Positions 17,712 to 26,604 are shown, counted from the first letter of the stretch. The stretch: 64,000 nucleotides of DNA from Marivivens donghaensis (GCF_011806565.1 NZ_JAATOP010000004.1:62001-126000); one strand, 5' to 3'. The notes: generated by a model not told the origin, from the letters alone. Program-made: numbers and translations.

Positions 17712-17778
17712 GAGCGGAAACACTTGTCAGGTGAGTGCCGCACCCCTTAGAAGGGCGTTTGACTAGTCCGGTGTTCCA

Positions 17779-19563
17779 ATGATCTCACTGTTTGATTTGC
17801 CCGAAGTGGCAAATGCTTACATCGCCCTCGCCGTGGTTGTGGGCATGTTTATCATGTTCCTGCGCGAAGCCTATCCGACCGAGGTTGTGGCCATCGGCGG
17901 TGTCGCCGTTCTGCTGCTGACTGGCGTTCTGCCCTATCAGATGGCCGTGGACTCGCTGGCCAACCCTGCGCCTTGGACGATTGCTGCGATGTTTATCGTC
18001 ATGGGTGCCTTGGTGCGGACCGGTGCGCTCAATGTGATGACCGGCTTTGCCCAAGGCTATGCGGAGAGCCATCCGAGGCTCGCGATTGTCGGGTTGATGC
18101 TGTTCGTGGTCGTGTCCTCGGCCTTTGTGAACAACACCCCTGTGGTCGTTGTGATGCTGCCGGTATTTGTTCACATCGCGAGGACGTTGAACGTTTCGGC
18201 GTCGAAGCTGCTGATCCCGTTGTCTTATGGCGCGATTATCGGCGGTACGACGACGCTGATCGGTACGTCGACGAACCTTCTTGTTGACGGTGTCGCGCGT
18301 AAGCAAGGTCTGGAGCCGTTCGGTATTTTCGAGATCGCGCCGCTGGGTCTGATCCTGACCGCGTTTGTGATGGTTTACCTCGTGACTATCGGGCGCAAGC
18401 TGCTGCCGGATCGAACCAGTATGGCAACGCTGCTGTCCGACCGTTCCAAAATGCGCTTCTTTACCGAAGCCGTGATCCCGCCGGATTCGAACCTGATCGG
18501 GCGCGAAGTCACCGGCGTTCAGCTTTTCAAACGTGACGGCGTGCGTCTGATAGACGTGGTGCGCGGTGATGCCTCGCTGCGCCGTGACCTTGAGGGCGTC
18601 GAGCTTCAGGTCGGTGACCGCGTGGTTCTGCGGACCCAGATGACAGAGTTGCTGAGCCTTCAGCGCAATCGGGAACTGCGCCGCGTGGATCAGGTCTCTG
18701 CTGTTGAAACGACCACGGTCGAGGTGCTGATCGCGCCGGATTCGCGCATGGTCGGCCGCCGTCTGGGAGATCTGCGTTTGCGCCGCCGTTTCGGTGTGTA
18801 TGTGCTCGCCGTTCACCGCCGGGATAAAAACATCGGTCGCCAGATGGACGACCTGATCGTGCGGGTGGGGGACACGCTGCTGCTCGAAGGCTCGCCGGAA
18901 GATATCCAGCGCCTCGCCTCCGAAATGCGACTGGGCGACGTGTCCAAGCCGTCTGCCCGCGAATTCCGCCGGAGCCATGCGCCGATCGCGATTGCTGCAA
19001 TGGTGGGCATCGTGGCCCTGGCCGCGCTTGAGATCGCGCCGATCCTGCTGCTCGCGATGATCGCGGTGGCCATTGTGTTGCTAACCAGGTGTATCGATGC
19101 GGACGAGGCGTTCGAGCATGTGGACGGCGCGCTCCTCGCGCTGATCTTCGCGATGCTTGCCGTGGGGGCCGCGCTCGATGCGTCCGGTGCGGTGGAGCTG
19201 ATCGGCAATGCGTTGGCGCCCTATATGATGGACCTGCCGCCGTACCTCGTGATCTTCGCGCTTTATTCGCTGTCGATGGTTCTTACCGAGCTTGTGTCCA
19301 ACAACGCGGTGGGCGTGGTGATGACCCCGATTGCCATCGGGCTCGCCAATGCGCTGGGCTACGATCCGCGCCCCTTCGTGGTGGCGGTGATGTTCGCGGC
19401 CTCTGCCAGCTTCTCGACCCCCATCGGCTATCAGACCAACACGCTGGTCTACGGTCCGGGCGGGTACAAGTTCAGCGACTTCCTCAAGGTCGGTGTGCCG
19501 CTCAACATCTCGCTCGCGGTCATATCTTCGCTACTGATCCCGCTGATCTGGCCGCTTTCATAG
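17779..19563 (+). CDS. SLC13-family permease with two RCK_C (TrkA-C) domains
   Basis: The 594-residue membrane protein has two hydrophobic halves (about residues 1-205 and 400-594) separated by a cytosolic region with two TrkA-C-like modules (one ending LQVGDRVVLRTQMTEL, the next ending VRVGDTLLLEGSPEDI). The first membrane half contains FVNNTPVVVVMLPVF and GGTTTLIGTSTNL; the second contains LVSNNAVGVVMTPIAIG and SFSTPIGYQTNTLVYGPGGY, typical of DASS/SLC13 carriers. Substrates in this branch range from sulfate to dicarboxylates or arsenite and cannot be assigned here. Confidence 0.9.
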   Translation: MISLFDLPEVANAYIALAVVVGMFIMFLREAYPTEVVAIGGVAVLLLTGVLPYQMAVDSLANPAPWTIAAMFIVMGALVRTGALNVMTGFAQGYAESHPRLAIVGLMLFVVVSSAFVNNTPVVVVMLPVFVHIARTLNVSASKLLIPLSYGAIIGGTTTLIGTSTNLLVDGVARKQGLEPFGIFEIAPLGLILTAFVMVYLVTIGRKLLPDRTSMATLLSDRSKMRFFTEAVIPPDSNLIGREVTGVQLFKRDGVRLIDVVRGDASLRRDLEGVELQVGDRVVLRTQMTELLSLQRNRELRRVDQVSAVETTTVEVLIAPDSRMVGRRLGDLRLRRRFGVYVLAVHRRDKNIGRQMDDLIVRVGDTLLLEGSPEDIQRLASEMRLGDVSKPSAREFRRSHAPIAIAAMVGIVALAALEIAPILLLAMIAVAIVLLTRCIDADEAFEHVDGALLALIFAMLAVGAALDASGAVELIGNALAPYMMDLPPYLVIFALYSLSMVLTELVSNNAVGVVMTPIAIGLANALGYDPRPFVVAVMFAASASFSTPIGYQTNTLVYGPGGYKFSDFLKVGVPLNISLAVISSLLIPLIWPLS

Positions 19564-19639
19564 GGCCAAGGCTTGCAGCACCCCATGGCGCTGACATATA
19601 GAGGCGCGAACCCGAGAATAAGCACAGAAGAGGTCCCCG

Positions 19640-20383
19640 ATGGCCGGCCATAGTAAATGGGCTAACATTCAGCACCGCAAAGGGCGTCAGGACGCCGCGC
19701 GCTCCAAGCTGTTTTCCAAGCTGTCCAAAGAAATCACCGTCGCCGCCAAGATGGGCGACCCCGATCCCGAAAAGAACCCGCGTCTCCGTCTGGCGGTGAA
19801 GGCTGCGAAATCGCAGTCGATGCCGAAGGACGTGATCGACCGCGCCATCAAGAAATCGATGGCTGGCGATGCGGCGGACTACACCGAGATCCGTTACGAA
19901 GGTTACGGCGCAGGCGGTATCGCGATCATCGTCGAAGCGATGACCGACAACATCAACCGCACCGCGTCGAACGTCCGCTCGACCTTCACCAAGCACGGCG
20001 GCAACCTCGGCACCACCGGTTCGGTGTCGTTCAGCTTCGACCGTGTTGGCGAGATCATCTACGATAAGTCGGTCGGCGATGAAGACACCGTCATGATGGC
20101 CGCTCTCGAAGCGGGCGCAGACGACGTCGAGACCGATGACGATGCGCACTACGTCTACTGCGCCATGGAAAGCTTCTCGGACGTCTCGGACGCGCTGGAG
20201 GCCGAGCTGGGCGAAGCCAAGGACACCAAACTGATCTGGAAGCCGCAGTCGCGCACCATGGTCGATCTGGAAACCGCGCAGAAGCTGATGAAGCTGATCG
20301 ATACACTCGAAGACGATGATGACGTGCAGAACGTCACCGCGAACTTCGACGTTCCGGACGATGTGGCAGCCGAGCTTGGCTGA
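19640..20383 (+). CDS. yebC: YebC/PmpR-family protein
   Basis: The 247-residue protein begins [19 protein letters not shown], the invariant YebC start, and ends with the acidic C-terminal domain typical of the family. YebC proteins were long annotated as transcriptional regulators; recent work links them to translation through difficult (proline-rich) stretches. AGAGGTCCCCG provides the ribosome-binding site. A terminator and repeat copy C follow. Confidence 0.95.
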   Translation: MAGHSKWANIQHRKGRQDAARSKLFSKLSKEITVAAKMGDPDPEKNPRLRLAVKAAKSQSMPKDVIDRAIKKSMAGDAADYTEIRYEGYGAGGIAIIVEAMTDNINRTASNVRSTFTKHGGNLGTTGSVSFSFDRVGEIIYDKSVGDEDTVMMAALEAGADDVETDDDAHYVYCAMESFSDVSDALEAELGEAKDTKLIWKPQSRTMVDLETAQKLMKLIDTLEDDDDVQNVTANFDVPDDVAAELG

Positions 20384-20408
20384 TCGACCCGTTCAGGTTT
20401 GAATAATG

Positions 20409-20432
20409 CGACGCCTTCGGGCGTCGTTTTTA
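20409..20432 (+). terminator. Rho-independent terminator after yebC
   Basis: The stem CGACGCC-ttcg-GGCGTCG, with a stable TTCG tetraloop, is followed by TTTTTAT. It lies about 25 nt downstream of the yebC stop. Confidence 0.9.
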
Positions 20433-20437
20433 TTTGC

Positions 20438-20513
20438 GGGGTGGGGCGCTGCCCCCTTGGCCTGTGGCCAATTCCCCCGAGGTATTTCAGTCAGAATGAA
20501 GAGGCAGCAGCGC
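20438..20513 (+). repeat. Intergenic repeat, copy C (type 1 tail), running into the argP-like gene
   Basis: This copy shows GGGGC-gct-GCCCC, the hairpin TGGCC-tgt-GGCCA, the core CCCCCGAGGTATTT and the tail GTCAGAATGAAGAG. Unlike the other copies it overlaps a coding region: its last 27 bases encode, on the minus strand, the final residues and the TGA stop of the LysR-type gene at 20487-21362. Confidence 0.8.
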
Positions 20514-21362
20514 TGACTTGGCCTGTTTGCGGATGGCTGCGGTGAGGTTCGCGAGCGGGCGGGCGACGAGGCGGCTGATCTGCCAGTGGAGCGGGGTTAG
20601 GAGCGGATCGCCTAGGTCGATGAGTTTGCCCGTTTTGATGAGATCGTCGACAAGGTGGGACGGGTTCATACCCCAGCCGAGGCCGAGCAGGCAGGCGTCG
20701 ACGAAGGCGTGGGATGACGCGATGTGGTGGGCGTTGAGCGAGACGGGTTTTCCGGTGCGGCGGGAAAGCCAACGAGATTGCAGGGCGTCTTTTTTGTTGA
20801 AGACGAGGGCTGGTGCGGAGGCAATGGCCTCGGGCGTGATGCCGTTCGGGAAATGGCGTTGTACGAATGCGGGCGATGCTGTGGCGCGGTATTCGAGAGC
20901 ACCCAGGGGGAAGCTGTCGCAGCCTTGGACGGGGCCTGCATCTGATGTGATGGCGGCGGACACCTCGCCGTTTCGCAGCCAGTCGGCGGAGTGGTCTTGA
21001 TCGTCGATCAACAGGTCGTAGAGCAAGTCGTGGCCCGTCAGCGCGGGCAGGAACCATGTGGCGAGGCTGTCGGCGTTGACCGCGATGCGCAGGTGGGTGG
21101 GGGCGGTGGCTTCGCCCAGTTCCTCTGCCAACGCTTTGTCGAGGAGTGAGATGTCTTGGAAATGGCGGGCGAGGCGGGCACCGGTATCGGTGGCGGTGCA
21201 GGGCGTTCCGCGTCGGATAAGGGTGGTGCCGGTGCGTTCCTCAAGCGCCTTGATCCGTTGAGAGATCGCAGAGGGCGTGACGGACAAAGCCGCAGCGGCT
21301 GCGTCGAACGAGCCGAGGCGGATGACGGCGGAAAGGGCGGCGAGTTGGGCTTTGTCAAACAT
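20487..21362 (-). CDS. LysR-family regulator of the ArgP/LysG type
   Basis: The 291-residue protein begins MFDKAQLAALSAVIRLGSFDAAAAAL and has the HTH VTPSAISQRIKALEERTG typical of ArgP/LysG (IciA) regulators, which sense lysine and arginine and switch on a LysE/ArgO exporter. The divergent LysE-family gene 70 nt away is the classical partner, so this gene very probably controls it. An ATG at 21371 is an alternative start. The last seven codons and the stop lie within repeat copy C, so the C-terminal tail seems to be supplied by the repeat. Confidence 0.9.
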   Translation of the reverse strand: MFDKAQLAALSAVIRLGSFDAAAAALSVTPSAISQRIKALEERTGTTLIRRGTPCTATDTGARLARHFQDISLLDKALAEELGEATAPTHLRIAVNADSLATWFLPALTGHDLLYDLLIDDQDHSADWLRNGEVSAAITSDAGPVQGCDSFPLGALEYRATASPAFVQRHFPNGITPEAIASAPALVFNKKDALQSRWLSRRTGKPVSLNAHHIASSHAFVDACLLGLGWGMNPSHLVDDLIKTGKLIDLGDPLLTPLHWQISRLVARPLANLTAAIRKQAKSALLPLHSD

Positions 21363-21431
21363 TAGCAGCACTAATCCAAGGTCAGTTTAATTCATTTGGC
21401 TAATGAATACGGGGGCGGTAGGTCAAGCGCT

Positions 21432-22031
21432 ATGGAACTCTGGATCGGATTTCGGACAGGCTTTGCCCTGATCCTCGCTATCGGTGCGCAGAATGCCTTT
21501 GTCTTGCGGCAGGGTATCCGGCGCGAACATGTTTGGGCTGTCGTGCTGGTGTGTGCGGTGTCGGACGCGCTGCTGATCTCGCTCGGGGTCAGCGGGCTGG
21601 GAAAGCTGGTCGAGGCGATGCCTTGGTTGTTCCCCGTGATGCGCTGGGGCGGGGCGGCGTTTCTGATCGTGTATGGCGCGAGGGCGATGATCGCTGCGTG
21701 GAAGGGTGGAGAGGCGATGGAGGCAGATGCGCAGGGCGCCGTGCCGCTGGGCAAGGTCATCGCGACCTGCCTGATGTTCACGTGGCTGAACCCGCATGTC
21801 TATCTGGACACGGTGCTACTGGTCGGCTCGATTTCCACCCAGTTTCCGGGGCACGAGTGGGAGTTCGGCGCGGGCGCCATGCTGGCCTCCTTCGTGTTCT
21901 TCGGAATGCTGGGTTTCGGCGCAAGGCTGGTTGCGCCGCTGTTTGCTAATCCGACCGCGTGGCGGGTGCTCGATGTGATCGTGGGGCTGATGATGTGGTC
22001 CGTCGCTGCAAACCTGATTGTGCGGGGATAG
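21432..22031 (+). CDS. LysE/ArgO-family amino-acid exporter
   Basis: The 199-residue inner-membrane protein has about six helices and the LysE signature near the N-terminus, FALILAIGAQNAFVLRQGIRREH, plus MFTWLNPHVYLDTVLL. It probably exports arginine and/or lysine. The start at 21432 matches the family; the frame opens 36 nt upstream. It is divergent from its likely regulator of ArgP type. The DMT-family gene begins 38 nt after its stop on the same strand, so the two may be cotranscribed. Confidence 0.92.
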   Translation: MELWIGFRTGFALILAIGAQNAFVLRQGIRREHVWAVVLVCAVSDALLISLGVSGLGKLVEAMPWLFPVMRWGGAAFLIVYGARAMIAAWKGGEAMEADAQGAVPLGKVIATCLMFTWLNPHVYLDTVLLVGSISTQFPGHEWEFGAGAMLASFVFFGMLGFGARLVAPLFANPTAWRVLDVIVGLMMWSVAANLIVRG

Positions 22032-22069
22032 TCATTGTCAGTGCCCGCGATCAGGCGCAAAGGTGGCGC

Positions 22070-22972
22070 ATGAATACGCCATCTCAGGACCGCCCGCTTC
22101 AGGGTATTTTGTGGATGCTGGTGACGGTCGGCTGTTTCGTCGTCGTCAACGGCATCGTTCGTTATCTCGGCACATCGCTGCCAGCACCACAGTCGGCGTT
22201 CATTCGCTTTGCGTGGGGCGTGCTGTTCCTGCTGCCGTTCGTAAAGAAGGTCTTCGCGCTGGAGATCGGCGCAAAGGGCTGGAGCATGTTCGGCCTGCGC
22301 ACCGTTCTGCATATCGCTGCGGTCTGCTTGTGGTTCTACGCGATGGCCCGCCTGACGATGGCCGAGGTGACGGCCATCGGCTACCTCAACCCGATTGTGG
22401 TGACCCTCGGCGCGGCGCTACTTCTTGGTGAAGGCTTCGCGTGGCGGAGGATGGCGGCGATTGTCGTGGCTGTGATCGGCGCGCTGATCGTCCTGCGACC
22501 GGGTGTGCGAGAGATCACCAGTGGTCACTTTGCTCAGCTCGGCGCGGCGCTGTGTTTCGGATCGTCCTATCTGGTTGCCAAGCAGCTGACCAAGCTTGCG
22601 CCGCCGTCGGTGGTGGTGGCGATCCTGACAGGTAGCGTGACGCTGGGCCTTGCGCCCTTGGCTTATGCCGTGTGGGAGCCGGTGACGCTGGAGCAGGTGC
22701 TGTGGCTCGGCGGTGTCGCGGTGTTTGCGACCTGCGGGCACTACACCATGACAAGGGCATTTGCGGCAGCGCCGATGACCGTGACGCAGCCTGTGACGTT
22801 CCTCCAGCTTGTGTGGGCGACGCTGCTCGGCGCGTTGATTTTCCACGAGCCGGTTGATCCTTACGTGCTGCTCGGCGGTGCGCTGATTGTGGGCGGTATC
22901 AGCTACATGACGTGGCGCGAGGCTGTGCTGCGGCGGCGGATCACGCCAGTGCAGCCGCTGACCAAAGTCTAG
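22070..22972 (+). CDS. DMT-family (EamA) transporter
   Basis: The 300-residue protein has ten predicted membrane helices in two EamA repeats (for example VLHIAAVCLWFYAMARLTMAEVTAIGYLNPI and the equivalent TRAFAAAPMTVTQPVTFLQLVWATLLG). Drug/metabolite transporters of this type export amino acids, nucleosides or other metabolites. AAAGGTGGCGC precedes the ATG at 22070. The frame extends upstream into the lysE-family gene, but that part is not homologous to anything expected. A bidirectional terminator-like hairpin follows. Confidence 0.9.
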   Translation: MNTPSQDRPLQGILWMLVTVGCFVVVNGIVRYLGTSLPAPQSAFIRFAWGVLFLLPFVKKVFALEIGAKGWSMFGLRTVLHIAAVCLWFYAMARLTMAEVTAIGYLNPIVVTLGAALLLGEGFAWRRMAAIVVAVIGALIVLRPGVREITSGHFAQLGAALCFGSSYLVAKQLTKLAPPSVVVAILTGSVTLGLAPLAYAVWEPVTLEQVLWLGGVAVFATCGHYTMTRAFAAAPMTVTQPVTFLQLVWATLLGALIFHEPVDPYVLLGGALIVGGISYMTWREAVLRRRITPVQPLTKV

Positions 22973-22985
22973 GCTACCAAAAGGA

Positions 22986-23019
22986 ACGCCGGACCCGATG
23001 GGCCCGGCGTATTTCTTTT
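22986..23019. terminator. Terminator between the DMT gene and choV
   Basis: ACGCCGGaCCC at 22986-22996 pairs with GGGcCCGGCGT at 23000-23010, with one mismatch, followed by ATTTCTTTT on the plus strand. It lies between two convergent genes and probably ends the plus-strand transcript. It may also serve choV, although the opposite-strand T-run is poor. Confidence 0.65.
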
Positions 23020-23046
23020 CGCTGGTGCCGCTTGCGCGGCAGGCGC

Positions 23047-24060
23047 TTATTTCGCGAGGCGGGCCAGAAGCGACGTCTCGGTCACGACGCCGATGGGAGC
23101 GCCGTTGTCGACGACCATCAGTTCTTTGGACTTCTGAAGCTCCAGCATCACCTTTTTAACCGGCATCTCTGCGTCGACGGGCATGCCGCCGCCGGTGCCT
23201 TCGCCCATGACATCACGGGCGGTCAGAACGCCGAGCGGGTTCATGTGGGCGACGAACTCCTGCACGTAGTCATCGACCGGATTGGCGATAATTTCGCGAG
23301 CGGTGCCGACCTGAACGATGCGGCCGCCTTCCATCAGAGCGATGCGGTTGCCGATCTTGAACGCTTCATCAAGGTCGTGGGACACAAAGATGATGGTGCG
23401 CTTCAGCTTGTCCTGAAGGTCGAGCAGTTCGTCCTGAAGCTTGGCGCGGATGAGCGGGTCGAGCGCGGAGAAGGGCTCGTCCATCAGCAGGATCGGTGCG
23501 TCGGTCGCGAACGCACGGGCAAGACCCACACGCTGCTGCATACCGCCGGACAGTTCGCCCACGCGGCGCTCTGCCCAGTCGGACAGACCGACGAGTTCGA
23601 GCTGGCGGTCAACGGCGTCCTTGCGCTCGGCCACCGACTGACCGGCAAGTTCGAGGCCGAGGCCCACGTTCTCGCGCACGGTGCGCCACGGCAGAAGGCC
23701 GAACTGCTGGAACACCATTGCAACGTGGTTCTGGCGGATCTTGCGCAGCTCTGCGGGCTTTGCGTGGGTGACGTCCACGAGGCCCTTGCCGTCGCTGACG
23801 CGAACGGAGCCACGGACGACAGGGTTCAGCGCGTTGACGGCGCGGAGGAGGGTGGACTTGCCCGAGCCGGACAGACCCATGAGAACGAGGATCTCGCCCT
23901 CGGCCACGCTGAGGTTACAGTTGTGAACGCCCAGAACCTGACCGGTTGCGGCCTGAATATCTGCGCGCGATTGGCCATCGTCCATCAGCGGCAACGCCTT
24001 TTGGGGCGTTTCACCGAAGACGATGGAAACGTTATCGAATTCTACTGCATTCTTGGTCAT
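23047..24060 (-). CDS. choV: Choline ABC transporter, ATP-binding subunit
   Basis: The 337-residue ATPase has Walker A GLSGSGKST, the Q-loop VFQQFGLLPW, signature LSGGMQQRVGLARA and Walker B ILLMDEPFSALDP. The C-terminal 80 residues are a CBS-type regulatory region (for example KELMVVDNGAPIGVVTETSLLA). The N-terminal stretch with ALPLMDDGQSRADIQAATG is characteristic of ChoV/ProV in the choline/glycine-betaine (OpuA) family. It overlaps choW by one base (TAATG) and belongs to the minus-strand choXWV operon opposite betICBA. The choline assignment rests mainly on that context. Confidence 0.9.
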   Translation of the reverse strand: MTKNAVEFDNVSIVFGETPQKALPLMDDGQSRADIQAATGQVLGVHNCNLSVAEGEILVLMGLSGSGKSTLLRAVNALNPVVRGSVRVSDGKGLVDVTHAKPAELRKIRQNHVAMVFQQFGLLPWRTVRENVGLGLELAGQSVAERKDAVDRQLELVGLSDWAERRVGELSGGMQQRVGLARAFATDAPILLMDEPFSALDPLIRAKLQDELLDLQDKLKRTIIFVSHDLDEAFKIGNRIALMEGGRIVQVGTAREIIANPVDDYVQEFVAHMNPLGVLTARDVMGEGTGGGMPVDAEMPVKKVMLELQKSKELMVVDNGAPIGVVTETSLLARLAK

Positions 24061-24920
24061 TACTTGCGCTCCACCCGCAGCATACGGTCGAGAATGATTG
24101 CCACAACGACGATCACGAGGCCCGATTCAAAGCCGAGGTCGGTACGGACCTGACCAAGTGCACGGAGCACCGGAACGCCAAGGCCGTTCGCGCCCACGAG
24201 CGAGGCGACAACAACCATCGACAGCGACAGCATGATGGTCTGGTTCAGACCGGCCATGATTTGCGGGAATGCGGACGGCAGTTCGACTTTCCACAGAACC
24301 TGACGGTTGGTCGCGCCGAAAGCGCGAGCAGCTTCCAGAAGCGGGGTAGGGGTGGTCGAAATGCCGAGGTGGGTCATGCGGATCGAAGCCGGCAGAACAA
24401 AGATAACCGTAGCCAGAAGGCCGGGGACCATACCGATGCCGAAGAAAACGATCGCGGGAATGAGGTAAACGAAAGCCGGCAGCGTCTGCATCAGATCGAG
24501 TACCGGAGTCATGTACTTGTAAAACTTGGGTTTATGGGCGGCGAAAATACCGAGCGGTACGCCGACGGCCATACAGACTACGCAAGCCGACAGCACGAGT
24601 GTGAGGCTTTCGAGCGTGGGTTCCCAGTAGTCTTGGTTGAGGATGAACAGAAATCCGACCAGCACCAGAAGGGCGGTCTTGATGCTCTTTTGAAGGTAGT
24701 AGGTCAGGCCGACGAACAGCAGGATAATCACCATCGGGTGCGCCCATTCGAGCACCGACAGAATGCCGTCGATCAGGAATTCCATAACGACTGAAATCCA
24801 GTCGAACACGAATTCGAAATTGTCTTGTAGCCAGTCAAAACCTTGTTTCGCGGTCTTACCAACCGGAATCTTGCTGCCAAATTCACCGTCCGACAGCGCA
24901 CTAAAAAAATCAGTCGCCAC
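24060..24920 (-). CDS. choW: Choline ABC transporter, permease subunit
   Basis: The 286-residue integral membrane protein has about six or seven helices and the ABC permease loop EAARAFGATNRQVLWKVELPSAFPQIMAG with the conserved EAA...G pattern. An extended N-terminal amphipathic region (FFSALSDGEFGSKIPVGKTAKQGFDWL) is typical for ProW-like permeases. Its start lies 97 nt after the choX stop, with a hairpin between, and its stop overlaps the choV start. It would form the channel for choline or betaine uptake. Confidence 0.92.
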   Translation of the reverse strand: MATDFFSALSDGEFGSKIPVGKTAKQGFDWLQDNFEFVFDWISVVMEFLIDGILSVLEWAHPMVIILLFVGLTYYLQKSIKTALLVLVGFLFILNQDYWEPTLESLTLVLSACVVCMAVGVPLGIFAAHKPKFYKYMTPVLDLMQTLPAFVYLIPAIVFFGIGMVPGLLATVIFVLPASIRMTHLGISTTPTPLLEAARAFGATNRQVLWKVELPSAFPQIMAGLNQTIMLSLSMVVVASLVGANGLGVPVLRALGQVRTDLGFESGLVIVVVAIILDRMLRVERK

Positions 24921-24977
24921 GCGTCTCTCCTTGTTGTTCCCGGATCCGGCCTTCTAACACCGGCTTTGGAGAATGAA

Positions 24978-25005
24978 AAATGGCCCCGCCGAAGCGGGGC
25001 CATTT
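24978..25005 (-). terminator. Strong hairpin between choX and choW (attenuating terminator)
   Basis: A 12-bp perfect stem, AAATGGCCCCGC with GCGGGGCCATTT, lies 13 nt past the choX stop. In the minus-strand direction it is followed by TTTTTCATTC, a terminator-like T-run. Because choW and choV continue on the same strand, it probably acts as a partial terminator or mRNA stabiliser that keeps binding-protein levels above those of the membrane complex. Confidence 0.75.
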
Positions 25006-25017
25006 CAGTGGGTCGGA

Positions 25018-25932
25018 TTAGTAGCCGAAGGCTTCCGAAACCGCAGCAGCACCGTCGCCGCCGTCAACGGTCGATACGCCGTCAACCCAAGCCATAACGG
25101 TGTCCTGGTTTTCCTGCAGCCAAGCCATGGTTGCTTCGTCCGGATCAGCGCCGTCGTCGAGGATCTGGCCCATGATCAGGTTTTCCATTTCGAGCGAGAA
25201 CTTGACGTTCGACAGCAGGGTGCCGACGTTCGGGCACTCTTCTGCGTAGCCCTTACGGGTCAGGGTCTTCACGACACCTTCGCCGCCAAAGAACTCTTCA
25301 CCACCCGGCAGGTAGGACAGTTCGAAGTTGGCGTTCATCGGGTGCGGAGCCCAGCCGAGGAAGACAACGTCTTCGCCCTTGTCGTAAGCGCGCTCGACCT
25401 GAGCCAGCATGCCCTGCTCGGAGGACTCGATGACTTCCATGTCGGTGAGGCCGGTGCCGTCTTTTTCGGTCAGCGAAACGAGGTACTGGTTGCCTTCGTT
25501 GCCCGGCTCGATGCCGTAGATCTTGCCGTCGAGGCTGTCAGCGAACGAGTTGATGTCGCCGAAGGTCTGGAGACCTTTTTCGTAGGTGTAGGTCGGAACT
25601 GCGAGGGTGTAGATGGTGCCCTCGAGGTTGGTAGCCAGTTCGTCGATCTCACCGTTGTCGAGGTACGGCTGGAGAACGCCCTGCTGTGCCGGAATCCATG
25701 CGCCGAGGAAGGCGTCGATGTCGTCCGACTCGAGCGATGCGTAGGTCACCGGAACCGAGAGGATTTTCACGTCGACGTCATAGCCCAGAGCTTCGACAAC
25801 GTGCTTGGTGGTCGAGGTGGTGGTGGTGATGTCGGTCCAGCCAACATCCGAGAAAGTGACGGTGTCGCAGTCAGCAAATGCCGGAGCGGCGGCGACGAGT
25901 GCGAGCACGGAAAGTGCACTTTTCATTTTCAT
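25018..25932 (-). CDS. choX: Choline ABC transporter, periplasmic binding protein
   Basis: The 304-residue product has a Sec signal peptide (MKMKSALSVLALVAAAPAFA, mature protein from about residue 21). The mature part resembles OpuAC/ProX/ChoX proteins: SDVGWTDITTTTSTTKHVVEALGY, then DAFLGAWIPAQQG, YGIEPGNEGNQ and FLGWAPHPMN, with Trp/Tyr residues suited to an aromatic box for quaternary ammonium ligands. The start at 25932 is supported by AGGGAAAAC. The gene is divergent from betI across a 90-nt intergenic region with a palindromic operator. Betaine rather than choline as ligand is possible. Confidence 0.92.
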   Translation of the reverse strand: MKMKSALSVLALVAAAPAFADCDTVTFSDVGWTDITTTTSTTKHVVEALGYDVDVKILSVPVTYASLESDDIDAFLGAWIPAQQGVLQPYLDNGEIDELATNLEGTIYTLAVPTYTYEKGLQTFGDINSFADSLDGKIYGIEPGNEGNQYLVSLTEKDGTGLTDMEVIESSEQGMLAQVERAYDKGEDVVFLGWAPHPMNANFELSYLPGGEEFFGGEGVVKTLTRKGYAEECPNVGTLLSNVKFSLEMENLIMGQILDDGADPDEATMAWLQENQDTVMAWVDGVSTVDGGDGAAAVSEAFGY

Positions 25933-25961
25933 TTTGTTTTCCCTGTGTGTAGTTGGTTTTG

Positions 25962-25981
25962 TTGATTGACGAGTCAATTAA
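25962..25981. promoter_or_regulatory. Palindrome between choX and betI, probable BetI operator
   Basis: TTGATTGAC at 25962-25970 and GTCAATTAA at 25973-25981 form an inverted repeat of 9 bp around GA with a single mismatched pair. It sits in the middle of the 90-nt divergent promoter region of choX and betI. BetI operators in other Proteobacteria are similar TTGA/TCAA-rich palindromes (family knowledge, recalled), so one site may repress both directions when choline is absent. Confidence 0.7.
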
Positions 25982-26022
25982 CGACCAACATGTTACGAAT
26001 GGCAAGTAAATTTAGGCGGAAA

Positions 26023-26604
26023 ATGCCCAAACTCGGAATGGAACCTATACGTCGTGCTGCTCTTGTCAAAGCGACTATCGATGAGATCGGTGCCGCAGGC
26101 AGCTTGGACGTGACCGTCAGTCAGATCGCGAAGCGGGCTGGCATGTCATCCGCGCTTGCTCATCACTACTTCGGGGGCAAAGAGCAGATTTTTCTTGCTG
26201 CTATGCGACATACTCTAGCCGTTTACGCCGCGGAAGTTCGTGGTGCATTGGCTATGGCGTCTGATCCGTTCGAACGGATCGAAGCCATCGTGAGGGCAGG
26301 ATTCGGTTCTTCGAATTTCCGTCGTGAAGTCATCGCCGCGTGGCTCAACTTTTACGTTCTGGCCCAGCAGTCGACCGAGGCTCGCCGCCTGCTCAACACG
26401 TATCAGAAACGCCTACATAGTAATCTCGCGTATAATCTTCGCCCTCTGGTTGGGGGCAGAGCCGACTCGGTCGCCGAACGAATCGGGGGGCTCATCGACG
26501 GTCTCTACCTGCGCGAAGTGCTCGGAGATCGCACCGCAAACGGAAACGCCGCTGCTGCACATGTCTTGGCGGTAATTGAATTGGAAATCGGACAGGGACA
26601 ATGA
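26023..26604 (+). CDS. betI: Choline-responsive TetR-family repressor BetI
   Basis: The 193-residue protein begins MPKLGMEPIRRAALVKATI, the diagnostic BetI N-terminus, and has the TetR helix-turn-helix VTVSQIAKRAGMSSALAHHYFGGKEQ. BetI represses bet genes until choline is present. The frame is open from 25966, but 26023 is preceded by GGCGGAAA and gives the family length of about 195. The first gene of betICBA, it overlaps betC by 4 nt (ATGA). The divergent choX start and the palindrome in between suggest autoregulation. Confidence 0.95.
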   Translation: MPKLGMEPIRRAALVKATIDEIGAAGSLDVTVSQIAKRAGMSSALAHHYFGGKEQIFLAAMRHTLAVYAAEVRGALAMASDPFERIEAIVRAGFGSSNFRREVIAAWLNFYVLAQQSTEARRLLNTYQKRLHSNLAYNLRPLVGGRADSVAERIGGLIDGLYLREVLGDRTANGNAAAAHVLAVIELEIGQGQ

